DNA from: Epiperipatus broadwayi | Taxonomy: Eukaryota; Onychophora; Udeonychophora; Euonychophora; Peripatidae | Direction of reading: 5' to 3' | Assembly (NCBI GenBank): GCA_028023455.1 | Contig: JAQFVV010000050.1 | Location: 2,064,411 to 2,128,410 of the forward strand | DNA: 64,000 bases | Shown: positions 1 to 11,379 of the stretch, piece after piece | How the letters are laid out: every line of letters starts with the position of its first letter | How positions within the stretch are numbered: the stretch's first letter is position 1 | Notes under the pieces: generated by a model | What the model saw: only the letters and a program-made list of their open reading frames with translations | Told to the model about the DNA's origin: nothing | The model's database searches: none | Made by a program: the position numbers and the translations under genes

Positions 1-425
1 CACTCTTTTATTTTTTTCAATGAGATCAGTAACACCTGTTTGTTCTCTTATTCATATATTGCGTTTTCGATCTCTTCCTGTTACTCCCAACATGCATATC
101 TCCATACTTCTTTTAATGGTTTGAAGTCTCTGTATTGCTTTTCTATTAAGTGTCCAAGTCTCAGATCCATAAGTAAGAACTGATAAAACAGATTTATTAA
201 AAACCTTCCTTTTCAAACACATAGGCATATTTCATTTTAGTATCAAGTTATTTCTACCAAAGGCACCCCAACCAAGTTTAATTCTATGATTAATTTCATC
301 CATTATGTTTCCATCTGTATCAATAATCTGACCATGATATTTGTAACTGTTAACTGCAAAGAGCTTATTACCATTATATTTATTATTTTTACTGATATTA
401 CAATAGTTTTTCTTAAATTAACGGA
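1..425 (-). pseudogene. RTE-type LINE reverse transcriptase C-terminal fragment
   Basis: Read on the minus strand, this matches the C-terminal half of the reverse transcriptase encoded at about 23780-24220 in this window. The copy runs from an 'INVKKT'-like stretch through YxYxGQII, 'LGWxAFGR', 'MPMCLKRKVF' and the LTYGSETW-like motif to 'GVTDLIEK', where the window edge cuts it. Several stops and frame changes are present, so it is not functional. RTE elements encode an endonuclease and reverse transcriptase used for target-primed reverse transcription in the nucleus. The 5' part of the element is missing at the right-hand end of this fragment, and the remainder of its 3' end lies outside the window. 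Confidence 0.8.
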
Positions 426-1985
426 CATTTTATTTGTATGTATACACACACACACATGCACATTCAATTATAAACAACAAACAAATATTGCACTTGAGAA
501 ATGCTTCAACACTAAAAAGATAGTTCTAATATTTATTTGTTACAATTTGATCAAATCCCAAATTCGGTGTACTCACATATTACACATCATTGATTTTATA
601 TAAATACTTTAATGAATATTATTAATCATTAATACACTAGAGAATAGCATAATATGTAAAAGTTTAAAAAAGTTAAATTTTTCAGTTGTTTTTATTCATA
701 TTTCATGAATCTGTAGTAAAATAGAAGTTTTAAATATATCAAACAAAAATCCGGGATTCAATAAACATTAGGCAACATAAAAAGTTTAACATTATGCCCA
801 TTGGATGCCCATTCATTACTGAAGCTTCAAATAGATGGCTCTGACATAAAGCAAGTTAAAATAAAGTACTGTTTTAATGTAAATAATATGATTTTTCTAC
901 ATGGTTGAGGTTGATGGGATGGTAAAATGGCAACAAGAGCTAAAGAATCATAGACAGTAACTCAAATCTTCAAATTCCAATACTTAATCATTTTATAGTT
1001 TCTTGAGTGGCAAATAATTAAATTATTTTTTTACTTTATGAGCCACTTGCAAGGGATTTCATGTGGGATATCATTAAAATATTTTCAGCCTTCAAAGTAT
1101 TTTGATAATTTAAAAAAAAACCATACATTTTAAATTGACCTTCTTACCATCTTATTTAATGTCAAGCCTTTATTTGTTTAGAATCTCAAACAAAATTACA
1201 GAATATGATAATGCAAAGTGAACAAGAAAAAAATATATACTTCATTTTTTTTTTCAATTATTATTTTTGTCTAAAAAACAGTTTGACAGCCTATGCATGT
1301 TTAACTTTAATTTACACTATTGTGGCAAATTTCGTTTTACTCAATGAAACCTTCCAGTACCATTTGCTAATCATGGATTTACTTGGATGTAATTTGTATA
1401 GTGTATATGCCAAGAATTGTATTGCAATCTTGCAATAAATAATTCAAAAATTAAATATTTCACTTTTAATTTTTAATAGAAGATATTAGAAACTATCATC
1501 AAAGTTGAAAGGTTAAATTGCAGAATTCAATTTTCACAAAATGGTGGCACACTTTCACATTACATTTGTCAAGCAGAAATGATTGTAAACATATTTTCTT
1601 GTTTCAGGTTATTTTTAATAAATTTGAAAGATATTTTTATTTAATACATATTGATTTCTATGATATGAAGTTTCAAAGGATTTAAAGTTACGTTATGGAA
1701 GAAAATGTTATTCTAGCTACTGTAAACATTAAACTTTATTATTTTCTTAAATAAATTTATAACTTTGGTAATTTTTCATTCTATTAATTATTTTTTAAAT
1801 TAATTTTAATAAAAAATTATTAAAAATACTTTTATTGTCATCAAAAACAAAATCAAATTATTTGATTACATTTTGAAAAATTAGTCTAATGATTATTCCT
1901 AACTGATTCATCTACTTATAACTAAATTCTTTTATTTATAGTACAGTTTATTGTAGAATATTGTGGTGGCACTGCTATGATATGG
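426..1985. other. AT-rich non-coding stretch
   Basis: No coding signal is recognisable on either strand; the open frames here are short and rich in Phe, Ile, Tyr and Asn codons, as expected from AT-rich DNA. A short CA run lies near 446-460. No promoter or RNA gene is evident. Confidence 0.5.
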
Positions 1986-1989
1986 CTTT

Positions 1990-3350
1990 ACACCATTAGA
2001 TGCAGAGATGTAGACAGCAAAGGAGGCATTCAAGGAGAAATGGGATGGTCAAGTTTTTATATGAGAGATGTAAATAAGCATTTATTTTATATAGCATCTG
2101 TATACACTTGTATTTACATTCGAATATCAGCCTTTCAAGATAATTGTACAAATGCTTTGTGAGTGTTAATAATAAATGAATACACTCTCACCAATACAAG
2201 ATATAGTATTTATGCAGGAATAAAAAGGAATCCTCTTATTCCTATGACTCAAATATTTATATATGAGCAAATCTGAAGTACTGGCAAAGAAGGTGTGATG
2301 ATAGAACAGTCACTTTCAATTACTCTATACAATGTCTGAATGAATGACATCGATGAAATTGTCTAGAATTTACTAAACGTCATTCCAACTGAAACTTAAT
2401 CATATGTAATAAGAGGATTCCTTTTTATTCCTGCATAAATACTATATCTTGTATTGGTGAGAATGTATTCATTTATTATTAACACTCACAAAGCGTTTGC
2501 ACAATTAGCTTGAAAGGCTGATATTCGAATGTAAATATATGAGAGATGCAAAAAAGTAAAATGAAAATGTTTGGTAGGTTGCAGTTTATAGATAGTAAAA
2601 GAATAGTCAAAATAGTGTTTAATTGGGTTATGAGTAAAGGGCAGGTAACAAGATGGGTGACAAAGGTAATGCGGTATATAAAAGATTTGGATAAAAAATT
2701 TATATCAGTATAAATGTATAAAAGGTGGGATGATTGTGTTAGGAGGATTGTTGAGTGTTATAGTGGTAAGGAATGGAATAAAAGAATAGAAGCATTAATA
2801 AAAAATAGGGAGTTGGAGAGATGGAGAACTAGTATGGAGGGTAAGAAGAGTTTAAATATATATAGAAGTAAACAGAATATTGGATGTGAGTTAATTTATG
2901 ATAATAGTAAGGAAAGTAGTTTATTGTTTAAGGCTCAAATAGGATCTTTAGGAACAAGAGAATATACATGTAAATGAAAAACTATGGGTGATTTAGTGTG
3001 CAAATTGTGTAATGAAGGTATAGAAAATATTAGGCATCTGTTGATTGAGTGTAAATGCTTGAAAGCAGAAAAGGTACAGATAATGAAGTTATGGAGAATA
3101 GATATGATCAAAGTGACTATACAGAAAGTGAGTTATTAGTTTTTATGCTGGGTTTGCGAAAAGATAAGGGGGATTTAGATATAAAGGCCATAGAGTTGAC
3201 AAAGATTATGTTGTGGAAATGGGATAGGGCAGAATATGGGAAAACATAGGGTGGGGAATGGAAAATAAAGTGGCTAACAGGTTTATCTGGGCATAATTGC
3301 TGAGATATTCTTGATTTCATTTAAGGAGAAACCAAATACATCACATCACC
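1990..3350 (+). pseudogene. 5'-truncated CR1-like LINE, C-terminal and 3' end, with nested insertion
   Basis: This copy matches 13915-14790 of the long CR1-like element in the same orientation. It encodes the region after the reverse transcriptase: 'YKRWDDCVRRIVECYSG', 'LFKAQIGSLGTREY', then a zinc-knuckle-like segment with Cys-x2-Cys, His and Cys residues (CKLCNEG, then RHLLIECK) near 3000-3060, and a final 'ESELLVFMLGLRK' segment in a shifted frame. The 3' end has a short CATCACATCACCA repeat, as also seen at the end of the 10-14 kb copy. It is split by a foldback insertion at 2071-2536. One in-frame stop (2975-2977) and at least one frameshift show that it is dead. Confidence 0.8.
2071..2536. 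mobile_element. Foldback element with 129-bp inverted arms, nested in a LINE
   Basis: Arms at 2112-2240 and 2408-2536 are near-perfect inverted complements (only a handful of mismatches). They begin ATTTACATTCGAAT on the left and end with its complement on the right. The insertion is flanked by ATATGAGAGATG at 2059-2070 and again at 2537-2548, a 12-bp target duplication. The undisturbed site is seen in the related LINE copy at about 13980. An unpaired 41-bp segment (2071-2111) lies between the left target duplication and the left arm. No protein is encoded; the small open frame across the left arm is incidental. Confidence 0.85.
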
Positions 3351-4782
3351 ACTTTTTATGTACCATTATTTACAATCATTTTGCTCTAAAAATTAAAATG
3401 GAATTGCTCTGTGAACTAGTGACACCTTCAGGTTTTTTTGTAACTAATAATTCAGTAAAGGCATTTTACTAATCATAAGATAAAAATAGCCTGACAAAAC
3501 TAGATATTTCTGATTGGTTCATGTTTTGACTATAAAAATGAAGAATCTCCCATTTTATTCTTTTGAACATTAAGGAGGGGTGCATAATTTTGTAGTATAT
3601 TTAATTGTTTATAATTATTTTTATAAAATATTTTTGTTATAATTATTAAAAATAAAATATATTTAGGCTTCCACTTAGATTTTTTTGAAATATATTTCAC
3701 CTTTAATCAAACCATTTATTCAAGTGACAGTCCTGCATATGAAAAACCTAGAAATTAAATTTGTGCCCCCCCCCTTCTGCTGAAAAATGTTGCTAACATT
3801 TTTTGGCAGTTTTAGAATTCATATATATATATATATATATTTTCTAATATTTCAGTTTCAAAACAATTCAAAAGTTGTTAGAATAATTAAATAAGTGGGG
3901 ATTTTGAAGTCTCTGAAACCACTTATTGATGATGAGTCACTGTATAATTGGAAATTTTGAACATTGAAAGCTTACTTTGGAAAAATATTATAATGATCTA
4001 AAAACATGATCTTTTCAAAAGTTTGTAATTGTGTAATATTATTACATATTTATTTTTACAGAATGTTGTATTTTTAAATATAAAAGAATATATTCTTCTG
4101 TGTAATGTTACCATATGGATTAAGATCATAAAAAATATAACTGTCTAGAAATGTCATTACTAAACAGACTGTTATAATATTTAGTGATATTGTAAAAATT
4201 ATGAAAAAAATTAAAACTTTTAAAGCATAAATTGATAGATTTACTAGATACTAAAAATAATTTGTTCAGATTTTTAAGACAAACATCAAACAAAGATTTT
4301 GTTTATTTGGCAAATTGAATCTGCTCCACCTGAAATTTGTTGATGTGATAGCATTTTGTTTTGATTAAAATCTAATTTTTAATAATTCTGAAAATCAAAT
4401 GTGATTTTTAAAATTTCACTTAATTTATAAACAAAAATATTGATCAAATGATATCAAATTTATTATATTCTGATAAATAATAATGGTTTAATATTAAAGT
4501 GAAAGTTGAAATCTTAAATCTAGTAAGAATAAAGAAATCTATCAGAGAACAGGAGGGTTAAAAATACAAGTTAAGAAATTTGAAGTTCATAATACTGTCA
4601 TGAGAAGTGTTTCTCAATTTCTGTGATAATTTAATAAATATAAATACCATTTTCAATTCTAGACAAGAATTCATAGATTTGTTATGATTTTATAATAATT
4701 CTTTCAAGTTTAAAAGTAAGAGTGGATAAAATCATTGTTCCCATTATGCATGTTTTTTTTTATATTTCGAAAGTTCAAATGT
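3351..4782. other. AT-rich non-coding stretch
   Basis: Nothing recognisable is encoded. A run of nine C lies at 3766-3774 and a short TA microsatellite at about 3821-3840. Confidence 0.5.
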
Positions 4783-4888
4783 GTTGTTAGCCGAGAGGTT
4801 ATTTCAGCCACCTTGCAAGCAAGTAGTTGGTTGCAGATGGTTGTGGGTTCGCGTCCCGGCTGATGCTGTGACATATAGAAAAAAAAAT
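4783..4888 (+). repeat. tRNA-derived SINE (second head type)
   Basis: A tRNA-like head shows an A-box-like TAGCCGAGAGG and a B-box-like GGTTCGCGTCC, the internal promoter of RNA polymerase III. It is followed directly by GCTGTGACATATA and an A-run. The same head occurs on the minus strand at 17473-17571. The tail is shared with SINE copies that have a different, tRNA-Gly-like head. There is no CCA end. Confidence 0.7.
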
Positions 4889-5453
4889 ATGATTTTTAAC
4901 ATTTTTTTTCATTTGTAAACTTAAATTTGTAATAAATCAAGTCCACTTTAATGGTTCATAAGATTAAATAAAGAGTTTAAACTATAAAATTAAAATATTC
5001 AACTAGGAACTCAAACCTTATTAGGTGTGGGTGGAAAAAATTAAAATGAAAATGTTAAGAATGTTTTCAAATAATTGATAATATTCTTGTTTTTTTTTCA
5101 TTCATTTTAAAATCACAATTGTGAATTGATAATAGATATTTAAATTTTTCCAAAAAGTTTAAATATAAGTGATGTTCAAGCATTTTTAAAAATTATTTCC
5201 CTGCCCATATGATTCCATTCAATGTGGTTATGAATGAAATATTTAGTGCACTTGAAATATGGACATTGCTTATTTTGTTTATATAAATTATAGCTTCAAA
5301 ATTAAAATAAAAAGTAAAAATATATATACTTTGGAAACAATATAAGTATTCTCTTCTGTGTAATTAACACAATGCAAAAACAATCTTTTATTACATTATA
5401 TTGTGGAATGTTTTTCTGCAAAGCTTGAACTTACACACATATATATATACACA
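4889..5453. other. AT-rich non-coding stretch
   Basis: No gene or repeat with a recognisable family is visible. The stretch ends in a short TA/CA microsatellite at about 5436-5457 that flanks the next transposon. Confidence 0.4.
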
Positions 5454-6577
5454 CACCCAGGTCTCATTTTACGTGGATTTATTTAACACAATTTTGAAGT
5501 TATGTGATTCATGTTTCTTCTTAATATTTTTGTATGTGGTTTTCTTTTATGCATTAACACTGTATTAGATTGGAAGTCAAGCTCCAATAATGTGCTATTA
5601 CTTTAGATAATAAATTCCGTGCGCTTGCATCATATTTAAAGTAATAATACATTATTGGAATTCGACTTTCATCTTAATAATTTCAATATTTTCAGTGCTT
5701 TATAATAGTAAGATTTTATGCAATAATGAAATTAAAATCATGATTTCCAACATTTTATGTACACATATTAAATTTTACAAGATTATAATGTAAATTTGTT
5801 CAAACATTGTGTGTGTTAATTTTGCATTTTAAATCACATTCTGTTTTTGCTTTTTAAAAAAGAACATAATCAATTATTAATCATATAGTGTCTGCAAGTT
5901 TATTTTTAAAAGATGAGTAATAGCAGTGGGCACAATTAAATTTGACAATTAAAAATTAAAATCTGATTTTTAATTGTAATTAATAATTTAAAAATTATGT
6001 AAGGCAACCTGAAATTAATGTGATGTGAAACGAAATTTAATTTTTAAACGGAATTGAAAATTAAAAAATTAAAGACAAAAATAAGAATTTCATTTTTAAT
6101 TGTTAGATTAATTACTAATTATGTTGTCACCAGAAAACAATTAACACAACATGAGAGTGAAGTTGGTGCTAGTTATATTTCCTCTTGTGAAGAATCTGAT
6201 TTTTTACCAGTTTGCAAACGAACCTGTTTATCGGCAAATAGCAATAATAATTAAAACATGTATAAAAAAATGTAAATTACTGTAAATTATGCATAAAAAT
6301 ATATTGTTTTGAATAAAATTAAATATTATAGTTAAAAAAAGTTTGTATCAATTTTTTTAAAATTTGAAATTTTTTATTAGTCATATTTTATTTCCTTATT
6401 TTTTTTTTTGCACGAATTTTAAAGTAATTTTACTTTGGTGCTTTGCTTTTATGCGATTTTTTAAAAATTACAGTCCGTATCCCCCATTTTCAAGGTAAGT
6501 TACATCTATTTTTGTGCAATTTCTTTTGTACATGTTTTCTGAGGAACCTATCTACAGCATAAAACGAGACCCAGGTG
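5454..6577 (+). mobile_element. pogo/Tigger-like DNA transposon, copy 1
   Basis: The ends are inverted repeats (left ...CAGGTCTCATTTTACG; right ends AAAACGAGACCCAGGTG) and sit in TA-rich flanks, consistent with TA target duplications. The terminal sequence resembles Tigger/pogo ends. The element matches the inverted copy at 33704-34760 throughout. Near 6124-6254 it keeps about 45 in-frame codons ('TRKQLTQHESEVGASYISS' to 'KRTCLSANSN') that are partly deleted in the other copy. This could be the end of a transposase, but I do not recognise it as one. A hairpin with about 33-bp arms lies at 5573-5605 and 5637-5669. Confidence 0.65.
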
Positions 6578-6699
6578 TATATATATATAAAATTTTAAGT
6601 AACAATCAATATTAAACACATTGATAATAACAATTTAAAATTAAATAAAATTTATTTAAAATATCAAAACAAGTTCAACTTTACCAAGATGTCTTTTTG

Positions 6700-7385
6700 T
6701 ATAATCACATGTGTTGCAATGCACTACAGCTTCTCTTTTATTGGAAACAGGACTTTCTCTGCCATTATGCCCAGAGGAACCTGTTAACCATCTCACCTTG
6801 CCTTTCCATTCCCTATCCTAAGTTGTTTCATATCCTTCTCTATCCCTACTCCATCCCATTTCCACAATATAATCTTTGTCAACTCCATGGCTTTATATCT
6901 AGATCTCCCTTCTCTTTTTCCAATCCCAGCATAAAAAACAAGAATCCACTTTCTGTATAATCACTTTGTTTATATTTATTCTCCTGTAACTTCATTATTT
7001 GTATCTTTTCTGCGTATAAGTATTTACATTGAATTAACAGAGGCCTAATATTTTTTATACCTTCTTTATACAACTTGCAGACTGAATCACCCATATTTTT
7101 TCATTTATGTGTATATTCCCTTGTTGCTTTTGATCCTGTTTAGGGCTTAAACAGTAAACTACTTTCCTTATGATTCTCATAATTTTAACTCACACACAAT
7201 GTTCTGTTTACTTCTATATATATATTTAAACTTTTATCTCCATACTAGTTCTCAATCTGTCCAATTCATTTTTTTATTAATGCATCTATTCTTCTATCTC
7301 ATTCTTTGCTACTATAACATCCAACAATCTTCCTAACACAATCATCGCATTTTTGTGCAGGTATACTGACATGTAGCTCATCCAT
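6700..7385 (-). pseudogene. CR1-like LINE 3' end fragment
   Basis: On the minus strand this carries the same C-terminal region as 2714-3249 and 14150-14660: an 'MGDSVCKLYKEGIKNIRPLLIQCK' type zinc-knuckle relic (two Cys and the His altered) and 'YTESGFLFFMLGLEKEKGDLDIK'. It is 5'-truncated near 7380 and contains frameshifts. It is a dead copy of the same family. Confidence 0.8.
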
Positions 7386-7828
7386 CTAATGGACTCATTC
7401 AAATTATAATACATTAAAAACAATCAAAATAACACACACACATATATAAATGAAGATTAATAAATAAATATAACCTTATTATTATTTAATTTTTAAGCTT
7501 ACAAACAAATTTACACACACACAATATTTAATTATACTTTTAAAGTTTCCAAAAATCTAATAATGACCAGTTTTGATCTAATTGTACTGAACCATCAATC
7601 ATATTTATACATTTGTTTATATTTTCCTGAATATGTAAAGTTTTATTAGATTTTCTTTCATTATAATGTTTTATATATTTTATTACTTGAATATTTATCC
7701 CACAATTATTCTCTGTCTGGTAGCTAATTTCAATCTTTCTTGGCTGACCTCTCTCTCTTTCTATATATATAATTAATAAACCAAGTCACAAATTGTGAAA
7801 CTTGCCTTTAAGATTGTGCTAAAGTATC
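7386..7828. other. AT-rich non-coding stretch
   Basis: No gene is recognised. A short TA run at about 7763-7772 may mark the left target site of the foldback element to the right. Confidence 0.4.
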
Positions 7829-8309
7829 CACTAGACAGAGCTTACCATTAGCTCCAAACAAGCTTTAATTATAAGTGCCAACAGATAAAGAATTCAAAAT
7901 CTCTATCATACTATCCTCATCTCCAGACCAATTGGTTTTGAGCTTAATGGCTCACCTCAGTGAAGAGTTAGGATTTCAGAACCTAGATCTAAAACTCCAA
8001 CTTAGAACATATGAAACTGAACTGAGTTCAGACCCATATCACTATCTGGTTTGTAAAGCTGGATTTGAAGAAATTTACATTTCTGAAAAATTCAAGGTTT
8101 CAAACTGATAGTAACGTATTACATAAGTGCTCTGAGTTGAAGATTTAGATCTAGTTTATGAAATCCTAACTCTTCATGAAGCGAGCTATTAAAACTCGAA
8201 ACCAATTGGTCTGTAGATGAGGATAGTATGATAGAGATTTTGAATTCTTTCTCTGTTGGCACATGTAATTAAAGCTTGGTTGGTTGGAGCTAGTGGTAAG
8301 CTCTATCTA

Positions 8310-8312
<3 letters not shown>
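7829..8312. mobile_element. Foldback element with about 185-bp arms
   Basis: Arms at 7829-8011 and 8127-8312 are inverted complements with moderate divergence. Blocks such as AGAATTCAAAATCTCTATCA, ACTATCCTCATCT and GACCAATTGGTTT recur as complements in the right arm. The right arm abuts a TA microsatellite. The 78-codon open frame at 7875-8108 lies across the left arm and loop and resembles no protein family; I treat it as incidental. Confidence 0.8.

Positions 8313-8358
<46 letters not shown>
8313..8358. repeat. (TA)n microsatellite
   Basis: An uninterrupted TA dinucleotide run of about 46 bp directly after the foldback element. Confidence 0.95.
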
Positions 8359-8363
<5 letters not shown>

Positions 8364-9589
8364 CAATGGCCACAATTAATTTTATAAACTATTCCTCTCT
8401 AGGTAAGTCAATCTGCAAAGACTGCAGTTGAAAAAGGTAAAGAATGTGATAATTAAAAGAAGAGATACAAATTTAGGACCATATATTCATTTCTATATAC
8501 CAGTCATACAATAAATTGTCAGAAAAATATTTAAATAAAATATATTAAAAATTATAAAGAAAGGTGTTATGAAATATTATATATTCATGAAAACATCAAT
8601 AAATGTATAAACATGGTTGAGGTTCCAGTACAGTTAGATAGAAAATGGTTGTTATTAGATTTTTGGAAACTTCTAAAGTGTATTTAAAATAATATTTTTT
8701 TGTAAATATGATTTTTAAACTGAAAAATTAAATTATAATAAATTTGTATTTATTTACTAATCTTTATTTTTTTTACATATGTTACTTTTATTGTTTTTGA
8801 TGTACTTTAATTTGAATGTTGTTCACTTGATGGGGTTGCTGTAGAATAGTTTTGTCATGTGATTATAAAAAAAGAAGACATTTTGATAAGGTTCTTATAA
8901 GAAATGAAATCTGGCAAGATATTTTAAATAAATTTTATTTATTTTTAAGTGTTTATTATCAATTTTGTTTAGAATTGATTAATATTTTAAATTTTGTGAT
9001 GAAGAAAATGACAATTTTTAAGCTTCAAATTTGATGATCTGAAATGATAGTATATATATATAATCATAACAGTACATATCTGATTAGGTATCACATATAA
9101 ATAACATGTCCACAACTTAATATATTTAAATGTTGTCTTGGCAACTGGTCTTATGATATTATATTTATTTAATTTAAACACTGGTTGAGAAGATATGATT
9201 TGTAGTACATATGTAAATATCCCATTATAACTAAATATCCCATTATAACAGATTACAAATTCAAACAAATTTTTTTCTACAGTATTAATAACTACAAAAT
9301 ATTTGAAATAAATGTTAAAGCAACTTCAATAAAATAATAATTTTGGGCATGTGTTTTGGTTTTTGTTTACTTGAGGGTAATGAATGCTTATAATTTTCAA
9401 ATTTATAACAAAGAAAAAAATAATTCATAGTATATATCTGATTAATTTTACATTTATCATACACCAATGTCAGAAAAAATATACCATAATGAGTCCCTTT
9501 GTTTTAACAAATAGTCCTATTTATTTATTTAATTAAAAATTTAAATTTTTTAAAATGAATAAAAAAATTACAAACAACTGAAGCAGTAA
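8359..9589. other. AT-rich non-coding stretch
   Basis: Only short open frames of low complexity are present on both strands, and no family is recognised. Confidence 0.5.
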
Positions 9590-9682
9590 GCGTTGGTGGT
9601 CTGGTGGTTAATGTAGCTGCCTTCCAAGCAGCTGGCCTGGGTTCGTTTCCCGGTCAATGCTTTGACATATAATATATATATA
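9590..9682 (+). repeat. tRNA-Gly(TCC)-derived SINE
   Basis: A 71-nt head (9590-9660) reads as a tRNA-Gly with TCC anticodon. The acceptor strand GCGTTGG pairs with TCAATGC, the anticodon stem-loop is GCTGCCTTCCAAGCAGC, and the B-box-like T arm is GGGTTCGTTTCCC. It is followed by TTTGACATATA and a TA run rather than a CCA end. Copies with the same head and tail occur at 18052-18118 and 59971-60071, which argues for a SINE and not a working tRNA gene, although pol III transcription is plausible. Confidence 0.75.
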
Positions 9683-9690
9683 ACTGAAAA

Positions 9691-10059
9691 ATAATAATTA
9701 AATACAAACACCGTCAATGAGTGATTTCCTATAGAAGGACTCTGTGCTAAAATCTAAGTTCACCTTGTTATTTTTTTATGCAATTAATTATCTGAGATCA
9801 TCGGTACAAATATTATTTATTTGTTGTACGAAAGTGAGAGAAAATTGTGACTATGAGAAATAGATGTAATTGAATTTGGAAAGATCGGGAATTGTTAACA
9901 TTTATAAAGTGTTTGTTTGCCATTATAGAAGTTCTTTAAAAACATATTTTGTTGAATGTGTGTTAATGTTCGGATATTTTATAACTAAGTTGTATTTAAG
10001 ATTAGTTGATTTTTTTTAGTAAGTTTGCTAATAAAAATTTTTTTATTATTAATTTAAGA
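9691..10059. other. Non-coding stretch, possible 5' flank of the CR1 element
   Basis: No coding signal is visible. The true 5' end of the CR1-like element may lie here, since its first codable part appears after about 10200, but the boundary cannot be set from one copy. Confidence 0.35.
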
Positions 10060-10239
10060 AAGGGGTTGATTTATTTGAGGAAAAAGATAACGTTTTGGAG
10101 GCCTATGGTCGGAAAACTCATGGTTATCAATCTATTGAAAGAAAGTAAAGTTTTTATCCTTCCATGAAAAGGGGTTTGAAGAGAAAGATAAAAAGTATAA
10201 AGTCAAATATAAAGTAGGTGACTTGGAAAATAAGGAATG

Positions 10240-10405
10240 TGGATTGCATTTGTATTTCACAATGCATATATAATGGTCAGACAGAAATTAGGCAAGCTAT
10301 GGTAGAGGGTACTGTATGTGATGAAGTTTTTCACTTGAAATGTTTAAATAAAACTAGGATGGATGTAACAGATTTATAGTTATATAGACAGTGTGTGAAT
10401 GTGAT
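10240..10405 (+). pseudogene. CR1 first-protein PHD-finger relic
   Basis: In one frame the translation reads 'VDCICISQC', then 'VEGTVCDEVFHLKCL', 'TRMDVTDL', a stop, and 'YRQC'. The spacing Cys-x-Cys, then Cys, Phe-His-x2-Cys and a late Cys fits a degenerate Cys4-His-Cys3 PHD finger. In CR1-group LINEs such a finger sits in the first protein and is thought to help nucleic-acid or chromatin binding. The family's late Trp and one of the last Cys residues are lost here. The assignment depends on context with the esterase downstream. Confidence 0.5.
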
Positions 10406-10458
10406 AAAAGAGAAAGTGGTTTCTAAATGTAGATGGTTTAAGTAGAAAGTCAGGAGAA

Positions 10459-10710
10459 ATGGAGCAAAATATAATTGAGGGAGATAAGATAAAATATGGT
10501 TGTAGTGGAGTGACAGGAGATATGGGTGGAAAAATTGGTAATGAAATGGAGATGGTTAGCCAAAGAATAAGTAAGATAGAGGAAGAGATAAAAGATGTAG
10601 AAGCAAAATTAAAATCATTAGAGATGAAGTATGAGCAGTTGAAGGAATTATTGAGTAGTAGTGATAAGGAAGAAATAGATAAAGAAGGTGGTAGAGAATG
10701 TTATGGATAA
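10459..10710 (+). pseudogene. CR1 first-protein coiled-coil segment
   Basis: An 83-codon open frame contains heptad-rich sequence from about residue 30 ('MVSQRISKIEEEIKDVEAKL', then 'EMKYEQLKELLSS'), a convincing short coiled coil likely to oligomerise the LINE first protein. It sits between the PHD relic and the esterase. The frame ends before the esterase because of a stop or frameshift; the next frame picks up at 'EIVLIGDSLTREC'. Confidence 0.6.
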
Positions 10711-11180
10711 ATCAGAGAAAGTAGACTATGAGATAGTATTGATAGGAGATTCATTAACTAGAGAATGTGGAGATATAATTGCAAGGAAAATAAAAACAGG
10801 TATGTAAGAGTATGTTTCCTTGGAGCTAGAATGAGGGATATTGCAGATAAAGTAAAGAAGCAAGGTAGTAAAAATGTGTATGTTAAGGTAGGGACTAATA
10901 ATTTGTCAGAATCATCAGAGAGAGAGTAATGGATGAGTACATAGAACTGATTAGGAATTTGATAAAATTAAAGGAAGAGTAGGAATAGTTGCATTATTAC
11001 CAAGATTTGACAAGATGTATATGTTAGATATGGTGTGTTCTATAAATGAGAGATTGAAAAAATTTGGTGAGAGAAATGATGGCATGTTTGTGGATGTGGG
11101 GTTTTTTTTATTGGAAAGAGGGAATTATATAGTAAAGATGGATTGCATTTAGAAAAACAAGGAGGTGAAGTTTTAGAGAG
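10711..11180 (+). pseudogene. CR1 SGNH/GDSL esterase domain relic
   Basis: Block I is visible as 'VLIGDSLTREC' (about 10733), with the catalytic Ser in GDS. Block III is 'VGTNNL' (about 10890), and the catalytic Asp-x2-His block is 'SKDGLHL' at 11131-11151. The order and spacing fit an SGNH hydrolase of roughly 150-170 residues, as found in CR1-group LINEs. Two or more stops and a frameshift in a T-run near 11101-11110 break the gene. The Asp-x2-His block is in frame with the endonuclease that follows (open 11107-11541), which is discussed as a finding. Confidence 0.75.
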
Positions 11181-11379
11181 TTTGATTTATAAAGAATATA
11201 GTTCAGGAATCAGAAAGAAGATTGGACAGAATGTAAGTAATAATCAAAGGGTAGCTGATTTAGCTATAAATGTAGATGTCAAGAGGGAAAGAGTCTATAA
11301 AATTAATAGTAAGCAAGTTATTTCTAAATGTAATGGAAAAAAAAGAGTCAAAAGAATTTATAAAAGAGTAGTTAGGAAA

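Noticed and set aside
286-603. 105-codon open frame on the plus strand
   Set aside because: It partly overlaps the minus-strand RTE relic and otherwise is low-complexity AT-rich sequence.
7875-8108. Protein-coding gene in a 78-codon frame
   Set aside because: The frame spans an arm and loop of a foldback element and matches no known family.
9590-9660. Genuine tRNA-Gly(TCC) gene
   Set aside because: It can fold, but the T-loop is altered (GTTCGTTT), the acceptor has wobble pairs, and identical tails on other copies show it is a SINE.
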